From: Eukaryota sp. TZLM1-RC | Taxonomy: Eukaryota; Metamonada: BaSk clade | Direction: 5' to 3' | NCBI GenBank assembly: GCA_040285825.1 | Contig: JAUPSS010000004.1 | Location: 6,269,658 to 6,333,657, forward strand | DNA length: 64,000 nucleotides | Part shown: positions 43,401-52,367 of the stretch, piece after piece | Layout: each line of letters begins with the position of its first letter | Position numbering within the stretch: position 1 is the stretch's first letter | Made by a program: the position numbers and the translations under genes | The notes under the pieces: generated by a model | The model's input: the letters and a program-made list of their open reading frames with translations, nothing else | What the model was told of the DNA's origin: nothing | Databases searched by the model: none

Positions 43401-46034
43401 GTAAAATAAATTCCTTAACACACAAGTATTTACTGCCCCACTCGCTAAAGGAGATGTAAATGGTTTTAATAGAAACCTTGTATAAACAGTAGCTAATTCG
43501 GTTACATTTCCGGAAAGAGAAGGTAAAATATCAATGATGAATGCTGACGTGGCAGATGACATTGATTTAGCCAGATTAGGAAAAGTTTTGCCAAATGAGC
43601 GAGTTGCAATTCCAATACGAGCTACAAGAGATCTTATTGGTGAGGTGATGATGACCTGGCGGTTCAAAAAAGCTAAATTAATAGATTTAGCAACTAACTT
43701 ATACAGAAAAGGGCTTAAGTGCAATGACAGCAGTGCTGGTTCGCTATAATCACCAGTATCTTCATGCTTGGCCAACAATTTTGCCCATTCACTTGTTAAA
43801 GAAGTGTAAAGGGAAACGGTGCTGGGATCAGGTAGTATAGACTTGTTTGTTTCTTCATGAAAATGGCGGTAAACAAACGATTCAAGCAGACTTCCGCCAT
43901 TTTCAACGACAGCAACAGCAGCAACCACTCTAAGTATTGAAACAAACAATTCTTCAGATAATGAACTACTGAAACCTTTAAAAGAGAGGGATGATGCTAG
44001 ATTGACCTCTTTTTCTGCAGATGAAGGTGTGGAGGGTGTCATTGGATGAGCAGAAATTGTCATCGACTTTCGTGACGAGTTGAGAGCACGTGACAAAATA
44101 TTCAACAAAACTGGGAAAAATTTGACCATTGTACAAGAGTCTGAAGTAGATAACAAAGCACCTATCCTTAGTACTCTGGAGTTTGAATTAAAAATCATAG
44201 CCGCAGATCTCATTAATAGATTAATAGCTGAATCTGTGGGATATAATGAAGAATTAACAGACAATTTAAACAAAATTCCCAAATTTTCTCTATTTGATTT
44301 AAGTAAACGCTGCGGAAATGCTGGTTTTAATTGATCTCTAACATTAGGAGATAAATAACCATTAATTACAGGAGTCTGAAACAATTCAATGGTACGAGGT
44401 CCACTTTCGATTAAGCACATGTTGAGGTAAAGGGGCAAGAAGCCAAACGCAACAGAATCTCCAAATTCAAGTCCATTTTGTTTAGCTTTCCCTATTTGAC
44501 GGCACGAAACATGGAATAGTTCAAAGTACAAGTGATGACTGGCTTGTAGATGGAGAGGTAGAAACACTTTAACGAAAAAGGAAAGTGGATGGGATTTTGA
44601 GTGATAAATAACCGGGCTAAAAACATGAGAGACGAGGTTTCCGTTTGAGTACAAATAAGCCAGGTTATCTTCTGAGCTTCCTGTGTCGCTCGATCTCAAT
44701 TCCACCTTAATTGCAATATTTCTGGCAGAATTTGAAGCAATAATACCTTCGATATTAATGCCAATAAATTGCAGTTCGACAAAATGAAAAAAATTAGTAA
44801 AAACAGAAACAGGCCAAGTTCTTCCCAACGGAAACAGCTGACGTGATGGACTTGACTTTTCTTGACCCAGTTCAATTGCCTTGAAATTAGCCGGGGTTCG
44901 TCTTTGCATTGAGTCAAATCTGTCTAAAGAAGACGGTTCAACTTCCCAAAGTCCAAATTCAAAGGAAAATGGAGAGTGTATTAATTTGAATTTGGATTTT
45001 CTGCTGGAATCCATCAAATTTGTGTCAGATAATGATTTGAGTTGATCAATTAAAGATGAAAAAATAGAATCAATTTCAATACCTTCCATTTCAGAAAAAT
45101 TAGTACTCAAAGATGATACAAAATACAGAGGAATTGTCTGACAATCACGATTACCCTCACGTGAATCAAATGACGTCACATTTGATTGAAGGTCAAAATA
45201 CTGCCCTAGAGGAATAATACTATAACCTAATATTTCAGAAAACAGACCTGTAACAGAAGCAGAACTTTCATATAAATTATTCAAAACTTTATCATTTCCC
45301 TCCACCAGCTCATCATAAGCATCATGACATTTACTCGGATCTCCAGATAAAACTCTTTTAAAAGTAATTAATACAGTGAACCTGCTAGGGTCCATTCTTG
45401 GAGGGATAGGGAGAATCACCCTGCGTAGAGGTAGGTCTTCCCTAGGGGCAAGGAAAGCAGGGAGGGAGGATGTGGTGAATGAAGTCGAGCGATGGGAGAA
45501 AAGGTCAAAGTCAAATGACTCGGAGCAAAAAGTTTTGGTTCGTGAATCATAAACAGAGAGTTGGCCAGTGATGGGTTCGGCATTAATGGGGAGAAGGGTT
45601 TCAGAGACAACTAGCGAGTGAAGTTCTAGTAGAAATGACCTTGTTGGGGTTGGTGACAGAGGTGGGATTGTACCAGGTTGTGGAGAGAGGAAGGGTTCTG
45701 GTGAGTACTCAAACCTTGGGTCGGACAGTGAAATAAGGTATTCAGAGCATGGGGGCTTAGTGGGATCAGTTGTTTCATCACCTTCAAACTCAAAAGAAAG
45801 TTTAGTAGAAAGTAAAGATGAAGTGACGGATTCTACACCAGGAACAGTGAGGGGGTTAGGACGTGTAACTGGAAAGAAATGGGGATACCTGTGTTCAATA
45901 GTATTGAGAGGTGCTTGGAAGAAATCAAGTACTTCAAGAACGTGTGGTTCCAGGTTCTTGCGGTCTGAAGGTAGAGCCACTGTGCGAGGTTGTACTGATT
46001 GTTGTATTAGACTGTGGCTTTCATTGTCGAGCAT
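40413..46034 (-). CDS. DOCK-family guanine nucleotide exchange factor (DHR-1 + DHR-2)
   Basis: DOCK proteins activate Rho-family GTPases (Rac or Cdc42) through the DHR-2 domain and bind phosphoinositides through the C2-like DHR-1. The 1,873-residue size and layout fit: DHR-1 at ~400-580 (TWPVSVFTNFFHFVELQF, FFVKVFLPLHLQASHHLYF), a long helical centre, and DHR-2 at ~1500-1873. DHR-2 shows FYLVRFKGKAAGDYDNKNYV and the nucleotide-sensor loop region MQIQGSLLAMVNAGP near 1775. The first residues LDFFQAPLNTIE are like the zizimin group's N terminus. The start is the ATG at 46034; the twelve codons upstream of it begin with GTG. Ser/Thr-rich loops at ~1190-1260 are not conserved. There are no introns. 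Confidence 0.93.
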   Translation of the reverse strand: MLDNESHSLIQQSVQPRTVALPSDRKNLEPHVLEVLDFFQAPLNTIEHRYPHFFPVTRPNPLTVPGVESVTSSLLSTKLSFEFEGDETTDPTKPPCSEYLISLSDPRFEYSPEPFLSPQPGTIPPLSPTPTRSFLLELHSLVVSETLLPINAEPITGQLSVYDSRTKTFCSESFDFDLFSHRSTSFTTSSLPAFLAPREDLPLRRVILPIPPRMDPSRFTVLITFKRVLSGDPSKCHDAYDELVEGNDKVLNNLYESSASVTGLFSEILGYSIIPLGQYFDLQSNVTSFDSREGNRDCQTIPLYFVSSLSTNFSEMEGIEIDSIFSSLIDQLKSLSDTNLMDSSRKSKFKLIHSPFSFEFGLWEVEPSSLDRFDSMQRRTPANFKAIELGQEKSSPSRQLFPLGRTWPVSVFTNFFHFVELQFIGINIEGIIASNSARNIAIKVELRSSDTGSSEDNLAYLYSNGNLVSHVFSPVIYHSKSHPLSFFVKVFLPLHLQASHHLYFELFHVSCRQIGKAKQNGLEFGDSVAFGFLPLYLNMCLIESGPRTIELFQTPVINGYLSPNVRDQLKPAFPQRLLKSNRENLGILFKLSVNSSLYPTDSAINLLMRSAAMIFNSNSRVLRIGALLSTSDSCTMVKFFPVLLNILSRALNSSRKSMTISAHPMTPSTPSSAEKEVNLASSLSFKGFSSSLSEELFVSILRVVAAVAVVENGGSLLESFVYRHFHEETNKSILPDPSTVSLYTSLTSEWAKLLAKHEDTGDYSEPALLSLHLSPFLYKLVAKSINLAFLNRQVIITSPIRSLVARIGIATRSFGKTFPNLAKSMSSATSAFIIDILPSLSGNVTELATVYTRFLLKPFTSPLASGAVNTCVLRNLFYKTLMDSSLFFFCPDKKRSDDLLEASHSKISDVNAYLTNILEIFPIAGLPLSGLLDLIKSRDYSKNFVDQLILNFIHTACRIENDASLSEKERQKSALAFSPFLLTLIDNDLYSSMSPLSEAHVFFIIWIFSFLGEQLLTLLLSNINHVSILNILNLFKTNSTKFSIDHCVSIVRDRKFTEDTPEAKANDFAKAIQSTYSGTKPSNKFEVKRSQLHSFSRPGFNTIGHAPPSGLSHQLRTDPKFSQLETINSETEVTPAIRARSQVVSNYASISTALANTGRRRSNSIETGSGALVDGDMPSTRVDSVAPRGSCKFSSRFSMTFRKSIDGFPSSNSDESPIYNDDNWFGGYLSQNYVRVIMNILNIVSMSVSSEKIFPKSEKSSRKNQTAMLVYEIVFEFLNQSLSEYGFFSIFQLLVNLPFRHYSIIFDSNSESKLESLFLHLLKYMNYRALYLQNAAMEVVAVLLEVGFIQSKSNQVKRLLCKSLSTVLSDSSVEIKDNLPQLLDLLVTKTNKAQKWTTLTVRLLKSIITDTFTLKNAQKAGNSDLFTESDLIYRLSISNTDNVDLELSWLEQLASFYIKNSYFSSASLVYVRLATLISPIQKVKSSRDSKRDSQSTLLSLHDLTGLCSTYTCNNFLEEFDMSTVGDEFHRQLNLYLDYVDKATAYSVLAGIGPFINTLFPLRLYLTSQLKKSEVPVILVDWKNSFEKSKNYRQSTFYLVRFKGKAAGDYDNKNYVYQFPPLTKLHAVSPVFTKAFSAPVVVKPGQKIQKQEFRDDTVYVFVTEVTPCKGVGLNPLEISSLDQVCFRRFEFQYPFTKDGSKVSTASPNQIWIKKTHISTHSYLPAPRIRVSVESFTEHELSPVSSAAQGLQQRVASLASAMAKDPMVAQMQIQGSLLAMVNAGPAAIFESFFGEGQPQQDLEELKSSFCDLLEVCCTVLYSNWTYVESLPPNERPQAELFHEALEDGWYKLYDLIGSTVGYKGTMLVRKVNSGR

Positions 46035-46108
46035 CAGAGAAAATTGATTGGTGGTTTTTCTTTTGTACACACAATTATAAAATCATTCTTTCACCACTGT
46101 AATGCAGA

Positions 46109-46560
46109 CTATCATTTTGCTATATTTAATGGACTCTGAAACTTCTTTTGTGGTGATCATTACTTCAGGTATTGGATTAATATTCGAGTATTTCAAATTA
46201 TTTAAATGTTTTGATCTTGTTTTCATAGTCAAAAAAGGTATAAATTGCCTTGGTTGAAAGCAAAATCTTCATATGATTCCAATACCAGGAAGTATGATTC
46301 AAAAGCAATGACCTTTGTCATGGTTTGTTTATTACCAATAATTCTGGGCTACTCTGTCTGGACTTATTACAATTCTTCGTTCAAATCTACCTACTCTTGG
46401 ATCATCACTACGTTGGTCAACATTTCTTTTGCCTTTTCATTTGCTCAAATGGTTCCTCAAGTTTATATTAATTATAAACTAAAATCAGTGGCGCATATAA
46501 ATTATAGAACGTTATCTTACAAATTTTTCACGACTATCATTGATCCAGTCTATGAGGACC
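46109..46560 (+). pseudogene. CLPTM1-family membrane protein fragment
   Basis: The plus strand encodes TVMQTIILLYLMDSETSFVV, then RYKLPWLKAKSSYDSNTRKYDSKAM, and then AQMVPQVYINYKLKSVAHINY and TLSYKFFTTIID. These follow, in order, the C-terminal membrane region of CLPTM1 (cleft lip and palate transmembrane protein 1). A shift of one base is needed in the A6 run at 46231-46236. The match starts only 75 nt from the DOCK start codon, so at least 400 N-terminal residues are missing. After 46560 the frame leaves the family. It is therefore a truncated pseudogene, not a spliced gene. Confidence 0.7.
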
Positions 46561-46851
46561 ATTGCACCTTTCAATGTCATCAATCTGTTCATCTGAAGAT
46601 TCAAGATCCTATTCACATACCAAATTCCGTTCGACAGAAGGAAGTGAGGTCGTGGAAATGAAAAGTTGATGGGTGTTTTGTGGAGAGAATATGTGAAGTA
46701 AATGAAGAAGACTGAGTCAGGTTCCATTTACGGAGACGCATGTTAGAAGGCAAGTAGGATGCAGGTAAACGTTCATAAGAGGGGTGCTCTGTGTCGCTAA
46801 ACATGTTGGAAGTTGAAGCGAAATGAATTCCGCTTCTGTTTTTCTTTCCCC

Positions 46852-47097
46852 ATGAAACTTCTTGTCTTACTACTACTGCTCACGGCAGTTTTCGCCCGAA
46901 GTGTTTCTTTCATTATCTACCATACCACTGTTGTCCATGGATGGCTCCTTCCTAAGCGTCACAATTCCACTGAATACGCCTATTTTGGAGATTCACAATC
47001 CATGATTGAGCACACTAATAGCACCCCCACCCCCACTACCCCATTAATAACAAATCTTTCAAAAAAAATGGTTTCAAATTCAATAATTACGCAGTAA
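46852..47097 (+). CDS. Short ORF with signal peptide, probably truncated
   Basis: An ATG in the context CCCCATGAAA opens an 81-residue frame starting MKLLVLLLLLTAVFARS, a strong signal-peptide pattern. A Thr/Pro-rich stretch (STPTPTTP) follows. From ~47018 its DNA overlaps the Fanzor remnant in another frame, so the last ~25 residues are probably not original. It may be the 5' end of a secreted or membrane protein gene cut by the Fanzor insertion. I do not recognise the family. Confidence 0.3.
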   Translation: MKLLVLLLLLTAVFARSVSFIIYHTTVVHGWLLPKRHNSTEYAYFGDSQSMIEHTNSTPTPTTPLITNLSKKMVSNSIITQ

Positions 47098-48076
47098 CCA
47101 ATGGTATAAGTATTTGTTTTCAGTTTGTGAGAGAAGATCTCGCAGGATTAACCTTTAAACCTGATTCAAATATTGCCAAGGTATCAGTCCTTGATCCTGA
47201 AGATTATAGTGATAAAAATGTGGTTTTTGGTGATCTTGGAAGGAGAGATTTAATTCAATTTGGAGCACAGTCGGAAGAATCCAATTCAAATCCACTGAAA
47301 AAATATGAATATATATGAGGCTAACATATGGTGAATGGTCACGTCTCAATAGAAAACACAAACAAGTGTTACAATTTTGTGTTAGACAAAATAATGGTAA
47401 TAGTGAGGACCAGACAATGACCATTGAGGAATGGAATTCGTGGTTACGTGATCATGATTCAAAAACTGTTGATTACCACAAATTCAGAGAGTTTATGTTG
47501 GCCAAGTGTAAACACTACAATGCAGTGAAACAATTTTATAGTTTACCCTTATGGAGGATACATAATATCCAAAGTTATATCCATAGGCAAAAAACTGAAG
47601 AAAGAATTGTGAACAAGTTATTGACAACATTCGGTGGTAAAGACAAAATGGTATTGTGTATTGGGGACTTGGGTCGTAAACCAATCAGTAATCTCAAACA
47701 TAGTCCCCCAACTCCTTCCAATAGATGGATAAGTTATTTTCTTAGACGAGGTTTTCAAACTGTTCTAATTGATGAAAGCCATACTTCTTCAAAGTGTCCT
47801 TGCTTTGAAAAAGTGTTTGAAACAACTATCAAAATAAGGAATCCAATTCCTAAAAGTGCTGAAAAAACACCGTTCAAATTTCCTCATGGGCTTTTGGAAT
47901 GTAGAAGTTCTCAGTGCATTAATGATGCAAAAGCACGATGTAAAAAGTCAGAAAGTAGAGAAGCAGTCAAGGCAAAGTATTGGAATAGGAACAAGATGGC
48001 TTGTTTGAATATGTTGAATGTATTTGATCACTGGTTATCCGGTGAAGAAGGTAGGCCTGTTTATCTTAGAACTTAG
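47018..48076 (+). pseudogene. Fanzor (RNA-guided TnpB-like nuclease) remnant, RuvC half
   Basis: Fanzor proteins are eukaryotic RNA-guided DNA nucleases related to TnpB. The sequence shows, in order: NNYAVTNGISICFQFVRE (the TDG-type block before RuvC), GDLGRRDLIQF with RuvC-I Asp at 47232, RLTYGEWSRLNRKH, FGGKDKMVLCIGDLG, IDESHTSSKC with RuvC-II Glu at 47774, the zinc-ribbon piece HGLLECRSSQC, and YWNRNKMACLNM, the RuvC-III block with Asn for Asp at 47990. The last 253 codons are one open frame (47315-48076). A two-base frame break near 47312-47318 separates RuvC-I from the rest. The N-terminal wedge/REC-like part is absent; stops close the frame upstream of 47018. The catalytic change and break argue that it is dead. 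Confidence 0.82.
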
Positions 48077-48087
48077 TTTATTTTTAC

Positions 48088-48107
48088 TGACTAGTAAAAT
48101 CTAGTCA
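48088..48107. repeat. 7-bp hairpin after the Fanzor stop
   Basis: TGACTAG-TAAAAT-CTAGTCA lies 11 nt downstream of the Fanzor stop. It could be a transcript 3'-end hairpin or part of a guide-RNA region. Both readings are inference, because the window has only one such copy. Confidence 0.5.
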
Positions 48108-48289
48108 TAGTTGGCATACGCCACACCACTACCTTCACCAACGCTATTCTTTTTACCAACACTTGCACGAAGACTATTATAAAAGATGAATCGATAATAT
48201 TTTATTTTGGAACTATTAGTTATGTGGTGAGTATTAGCACTTTTAGTTTTTAATTTAAATCATCTATAATACTACTGTCACTAAATGAA

Positions 48290-48590
48290 TAACACTTATA
48301 ATTCATCTAATCTATCTAATCTTTCTTCTTTGCTCAGTTCTTTAGGTAAGGCTGCTTTGGCTTTCCTTGAGTATTTCAGAGTAGTTGTAAAGGAGAGAGT
48401 TGAAGGAATTTTCAATCGTGCTTACTGGCAAAACAGGATTGTGTTTGCAATTTATAAGGGAATGTTGAAATACATTTCGGATTCAGTCTCTTCCTTTGGT
48501 CCATTTGCAAAATAATTAGTAATTAACTCTTTGGATGTTGGAGAGGCAGATGACTATGTGGAGCCTTAGTTGTCTATTTGACATTCTTAT
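48290..48590 (+). mobile_element. RLE-B-like retroelement 3' tail
   Basis: A plus-strand frame encodes SLGKAALAFLEYFRVVVKER and IFNRAYWQNRIVFAIYKGML, the end of the nuclease domain as at 15737-15985 and 33092, followed by the element stop region. It is 5'-truncated, lying about 210 nt downstream of the Fanzor remnant in the same orientation. Confidence 0.78.
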
Positions 48591-48714
48591 TTTTATTTTT
48601 GCTTATTAGATTATAGTTCTACAAGTTTCTAACTCACGTCAGTAACTTAGTTTTTTCTAAATCAATGAAAAGATTCTGGTATACTGATTTTTTTATTTAC
48701 TTATTTTATTCAAA

Positions 48715-50830
48715 AGAAAATATCAAAAACTAAAAATCAATTTGCTCAATCTCCACATCTACCATTGAAAATTTTCCTACAGCATTTTCTTCATAAAATC
48801 TTCGTAGTGATAACAACCAGGTAGAAACAAGGCTATACATTCCTTTAAAAATAGAAAATACAATTCTATTTTGCCAAAAGGTTCGGTCAAATGATCTTCC
48901 AGTTTTGTTGTTGACAATAGATGAAAAATCGTCTATAGAAGATAACGCAGTTTTACCTAAGGTTCCAAATAAAGAAACAGCAAAAGGACAAAGAAGGTAT
49001 TGAGTATGTGAGTTGGAATTCAGATTATAGATTTTTTCCGCATATTTGATAATCTTCGCTTCTTCAGCTCTACTTCAAGGTGAATTATAAGATTGTACGA
49101 ATTTTTCATTTGAGCTGTTTGATACATCAGTAGATCTGACGTCAATAATGATCATTGATCCATGAAGACCGGGAACTAACACATCACCACGGCTATCACC
49201 AGAAGAATTCTGTCAGTTTCATCAGCCAAATTTGAAAGCAAAGGTTCTGAAAAGGATTCGATCTTGTGAGATTTAAACATAAAATAGAGATGACCACGGA
49301 CTGCATCATGCACTTTTGATCTAAAAGTAATAAAACGATTACAATTAAATAAATGGGTTGGAGTGACAGGCTTACCACATTTACAAATTAAACCATGGGG
49401 AGATTATCAGGCCAAATAAAAGATCGAAGACGCATAGATAATAAAAAGCAAGGGTCTTCTAGAAACAAACCATAAATTCTTAATACTTGATTAATTAAAC
49501 AAGACGAAAAACTATCACAAACATCCAGTAAAGAATTTGCAAAAGCAGAATTTTTTTTGTTTGGCCATGCCAAGACGTACTTCATAATCCAAGCCTTCAA
49601 ATATTACTGTCAGTTTTTGTTGAAGCTTCTTCACACAATACCTTTAATTAACTAAATTTCGTTGAGGAATCTCTTGAACTGAGTCGGGAAAACATTGACA
49701 CCACATTTCTGGTGCAATTTTATTAATAGCAATGTCAAGGTCAAACAAAAAATTGGAAAATGGATTAAGCAAATGACTATCTTCACGATTGAGAAATTCA
49801 AAAATAAAATTTTTGCAACCACCAGCAAAAGCTGCTTGACAAAGAATTGAAGATTTAGTAAGGCCAACACCACCAAATTGTGAAGATAAGAACAAGTGGG
49901 CTCGAATTAATTCAGGATTCACTTCTAATAGGGAAGCAATGAAAGTTGCACGAAGTTGATTAAATGATCGGCGAGAAACATTGGACAAAGATGGTGCTGT
50001 TGATCTTAACAAGTGAGTAATTTTTCCGGAGTAACAAATTTTCAAAATAAAAAATTTGATATGTTTCTCTATTTCCAATTCAGAAATTGATTGAAGCTTT
50101 TTAGCAATTTTTTCAAGATTTTCAGTTATCTCATCAACATTTCCTAACCAACAACCTAAAAAACGAGAAGCTTTGTGAGAATAAATGGTAAAAAGAATTA
50201 TACAGTTATTAATTTCAAACTCTTTGAAGTCATTACCAATTAAAAAACATTTTCGCGGATTCAGGTGGAGTTCTATATGTTCATATTGTGAAGCAGTTTC
50301 AATTGAAGCTTTGTGGACAACATCAATAGGACCAATAAGGGAAATGTCATCCATTTAACCTACATTTTTTATATAAAAGTATTTTTCATTAATTGCTATC
50401 AAAAATTCCTGAATTGCAATACAAAATAATAATGGGTTCAAGGGATCGCCTTGCTTTACAACAGATGAACACTTTAACGAAAATACATTATATACTAATT
50501 CACTGGATTTACCGTAAAACAAGTAGAAATAACTTTAAAGTTCAGGGAAATGTTTTTCAATTACTTCGTAAATTGCTTTTCTTTTTTCACTGTTGAAAGC
50601 ATTGCTGAAATCTAAATTGAAAATAAAATTGTTTCCTTTGGAGTTAAAAAACAAGTCAAATGTTAGAGCAGCAACTGAAGCTCCATCAATCGTTTGAATA
50701 CCAAATTCCAATGACGACAAAAATTTACCAGCCTTTTTCACAATTCTATTAAAAATAATTGAGGCAAACAAACGAGAGAGAGATTCACCCAATGCAATAA
50801 GAAGAATTAATGAAGGTTTAGATAGGGTCT
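48715..50830 (-). mobile_element. RLE-B retroelement copy, longest in the window
   Basis: It covers fingers to nuclease. SRLFASIIFNRIV and FNLDFSNAFNSEKR hold the first RT Asp (50535-50792). VVKQGDPLNPLLFCIAI lies before MDDISLIGPIDVV, where the Tyr of YMDD has become a stop. The thumb is FGGVGLTKSSILCQ, and a broken knuckle and nuclease run down to ~48740. A 236-residue frame (49644-50354) is the best preserved part. The 5' domain before the RT is missing. Several stops make it inactive. Confidence 0.88.
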
Positions 50831-51049
50831 ACTGAAGATATGTAAATAAAGGTTAAAAGTGTGATAAGTCTGGAAGTTCAGAACTATAGCCCCAATCTGG
50901 TCTTAGCTACTGATGCTTTTGATGAAAAACAGAACGTGTGAATTGAAATTTAGTTATGCTGGAAATTTTACGTCAGTAATAATTCGTCCCTTTTTTATAA
51001 TTTACCTCAGCAGGTCAATGGATAAGTGAAAGCATAAACAGCCTCAAAA

Positions 51050-51240
51050 ATTTTTCCAAATTTTTGTATTTCTAGTTGATCCTGATGCATCTTTGATATT
51101 TTGTGGCCATCAAACTAAGGATCATTTATCCAACAATTGATTTGATTTGTTGAATTGTAACCATATAATTGCCTTTTGAAGGATGGTTCATGATGTGGTA
51201 ACATACACTAATCCAAAACCGTGCTGAGGTTGAAAATAGT
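51050..51240 (+). mobile_element. Minute retroelement remnant (knuckle region)
   Basis: Plus-strand residues FDLLNCNHIIAF, a stop, and RMVHDVV resemble the HLLNCKHFITFKSKVHDAVRD of RLE-B copies. Stops interrupt it and nothing else of the element can be traced. Confidence 0.4.
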
Positions 51241-51714
51241 GTGTGCTATGAATTGAAAGGTGAATTCATTGCTTGTTTTATAGAGACGGATAATGTTATC
51301 AAAGATAGAATGAACGAAAAATCATCACTCAAGCCTCATCACTATAGCACACTTTAAATAAAGATATCCAATAATGTAAAAATATTTGATTAACCGCTGT
51401 TAATGCTGCTCTCTATCTTCCATGTGGAGTTTTGAGTACTGAAATTCTAGAACAATTCCATGTGTTTTTGTATAGCAATCCTTACTGTCAAGGGAACGGC
51501 TTATTTTCATTTATGGATAGGTTGTAGCTGTGTAAATCTAATGATTCAAGAGTGTCATGGTTGTTCTCCAGTAACGAAATTTAGAACTGATGAATTGATG
51601 AGGGAATTGGTGCTATTGTACTGTCAAAATGTGTTTCATAAACTTGATCAAATTCAGAAAGACTTAAAGAAAAGATCTTGATTCATTTTATCAACTTCCG
51701 ATAATCTCAAGTCA

Positions 51715-51990
51715 CAACTTCAGTTGAGGAGATTCATCTGAAACTTAGGAAGAGGAGGTGGAGGTGCAGGTGGGAAAGCGCCAGAGGGAGGACGAGAAGG
51801 GGGGCGCAGCTTGGAATGGACGATCAGCAATAGACTCGAGTATAGACTCAAGAATAGCCAGTAGTTTCTCTACAGACTGTCTTTTGTCTTTTTGTCTTTA
51901 GTTCTCATCAACCAATTTCACCAAGGATGAAAGTTCTTGGAATAAGTTTGAATGTTGCTTGAAGAAAGTATGCATTTCAAATGAGAACCA
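51715..51990 (-). pseudogene. Coding remnant with helix and Pro-rich tail
   Basis: The minus strand reads FEMHTFFKQHSNLFQELSSL, a TAA, then SVEKLLAILESILESIADRP. It is followed in another frame by FPPAPPPPLPK. The amphipathic helices and proline run look like the end of a host protein, but stops break the frame and no family is recognised. The surrounding 50831-52350 has no other gene. Confidence 0.4.
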
Positions 51991-52008
51991 CAGAAATGAG
52001 AACCACAG
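51979..52008. repeat. Two perfect 15-nt tandem units
   Basis: AAATGAGAACCACAG is present twice without a gap. Confidence 0.8.
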
Positions 52009-52352
52009 GGCAGCGATGCCTTAAAAAACTGAAAAGTGATTATACACTCAGAGATTACATTTTACAATACAAGTTTGTTTTTTGTCTGATAGAAGTAAAA
52101 CGGACAATTTATTCTCAAAATTGTTTGATATTAGCCAATGACCGCAATATCTTTGGGTTTATTTTTGGCAATTTACAATTGTGTACTGTGAGAATCTCAT
52201 TCTGTTGATTTCAAGTAGTGAACAGAACCACATTAAAGTTGAAGGGTGTGGTTAATTCAAAGTCAAAGTTCTTCGTTATTTGTTTTGTAAAAGAATCCAA
52301 ACAAACACTTCGCTCCACATACAGTGTAACAACGTTTATTCCCTGGTTTTAG

Positions 52353-52363
52353 ACGATATCTGT
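52353..52363 (+). promoter_or_regulatory. ACGATATCTGT motif 4 nt before ATG
   Basis: The 11-mer and its distance to the ATG (52368) are identical to those of the gene at 23551. Confidence 0.45.
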
Positions 52364-52367
52364 AGGA

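Noticed and set aside
46613-46804. 63-residue minus-strand ORF facing the signal-peptide ORF
   Set aside because: It looks mildly coding-like but lies in a region of gene fragments and matches nothing I know.
47098-47121. Possible 20-nt intron (GTATAAG...TTTTCAG) in the Fanzor region
   Set aside because: Reading straight through gives the conserved TNGISICFQF block in frame; removing the stretch would break the frame.
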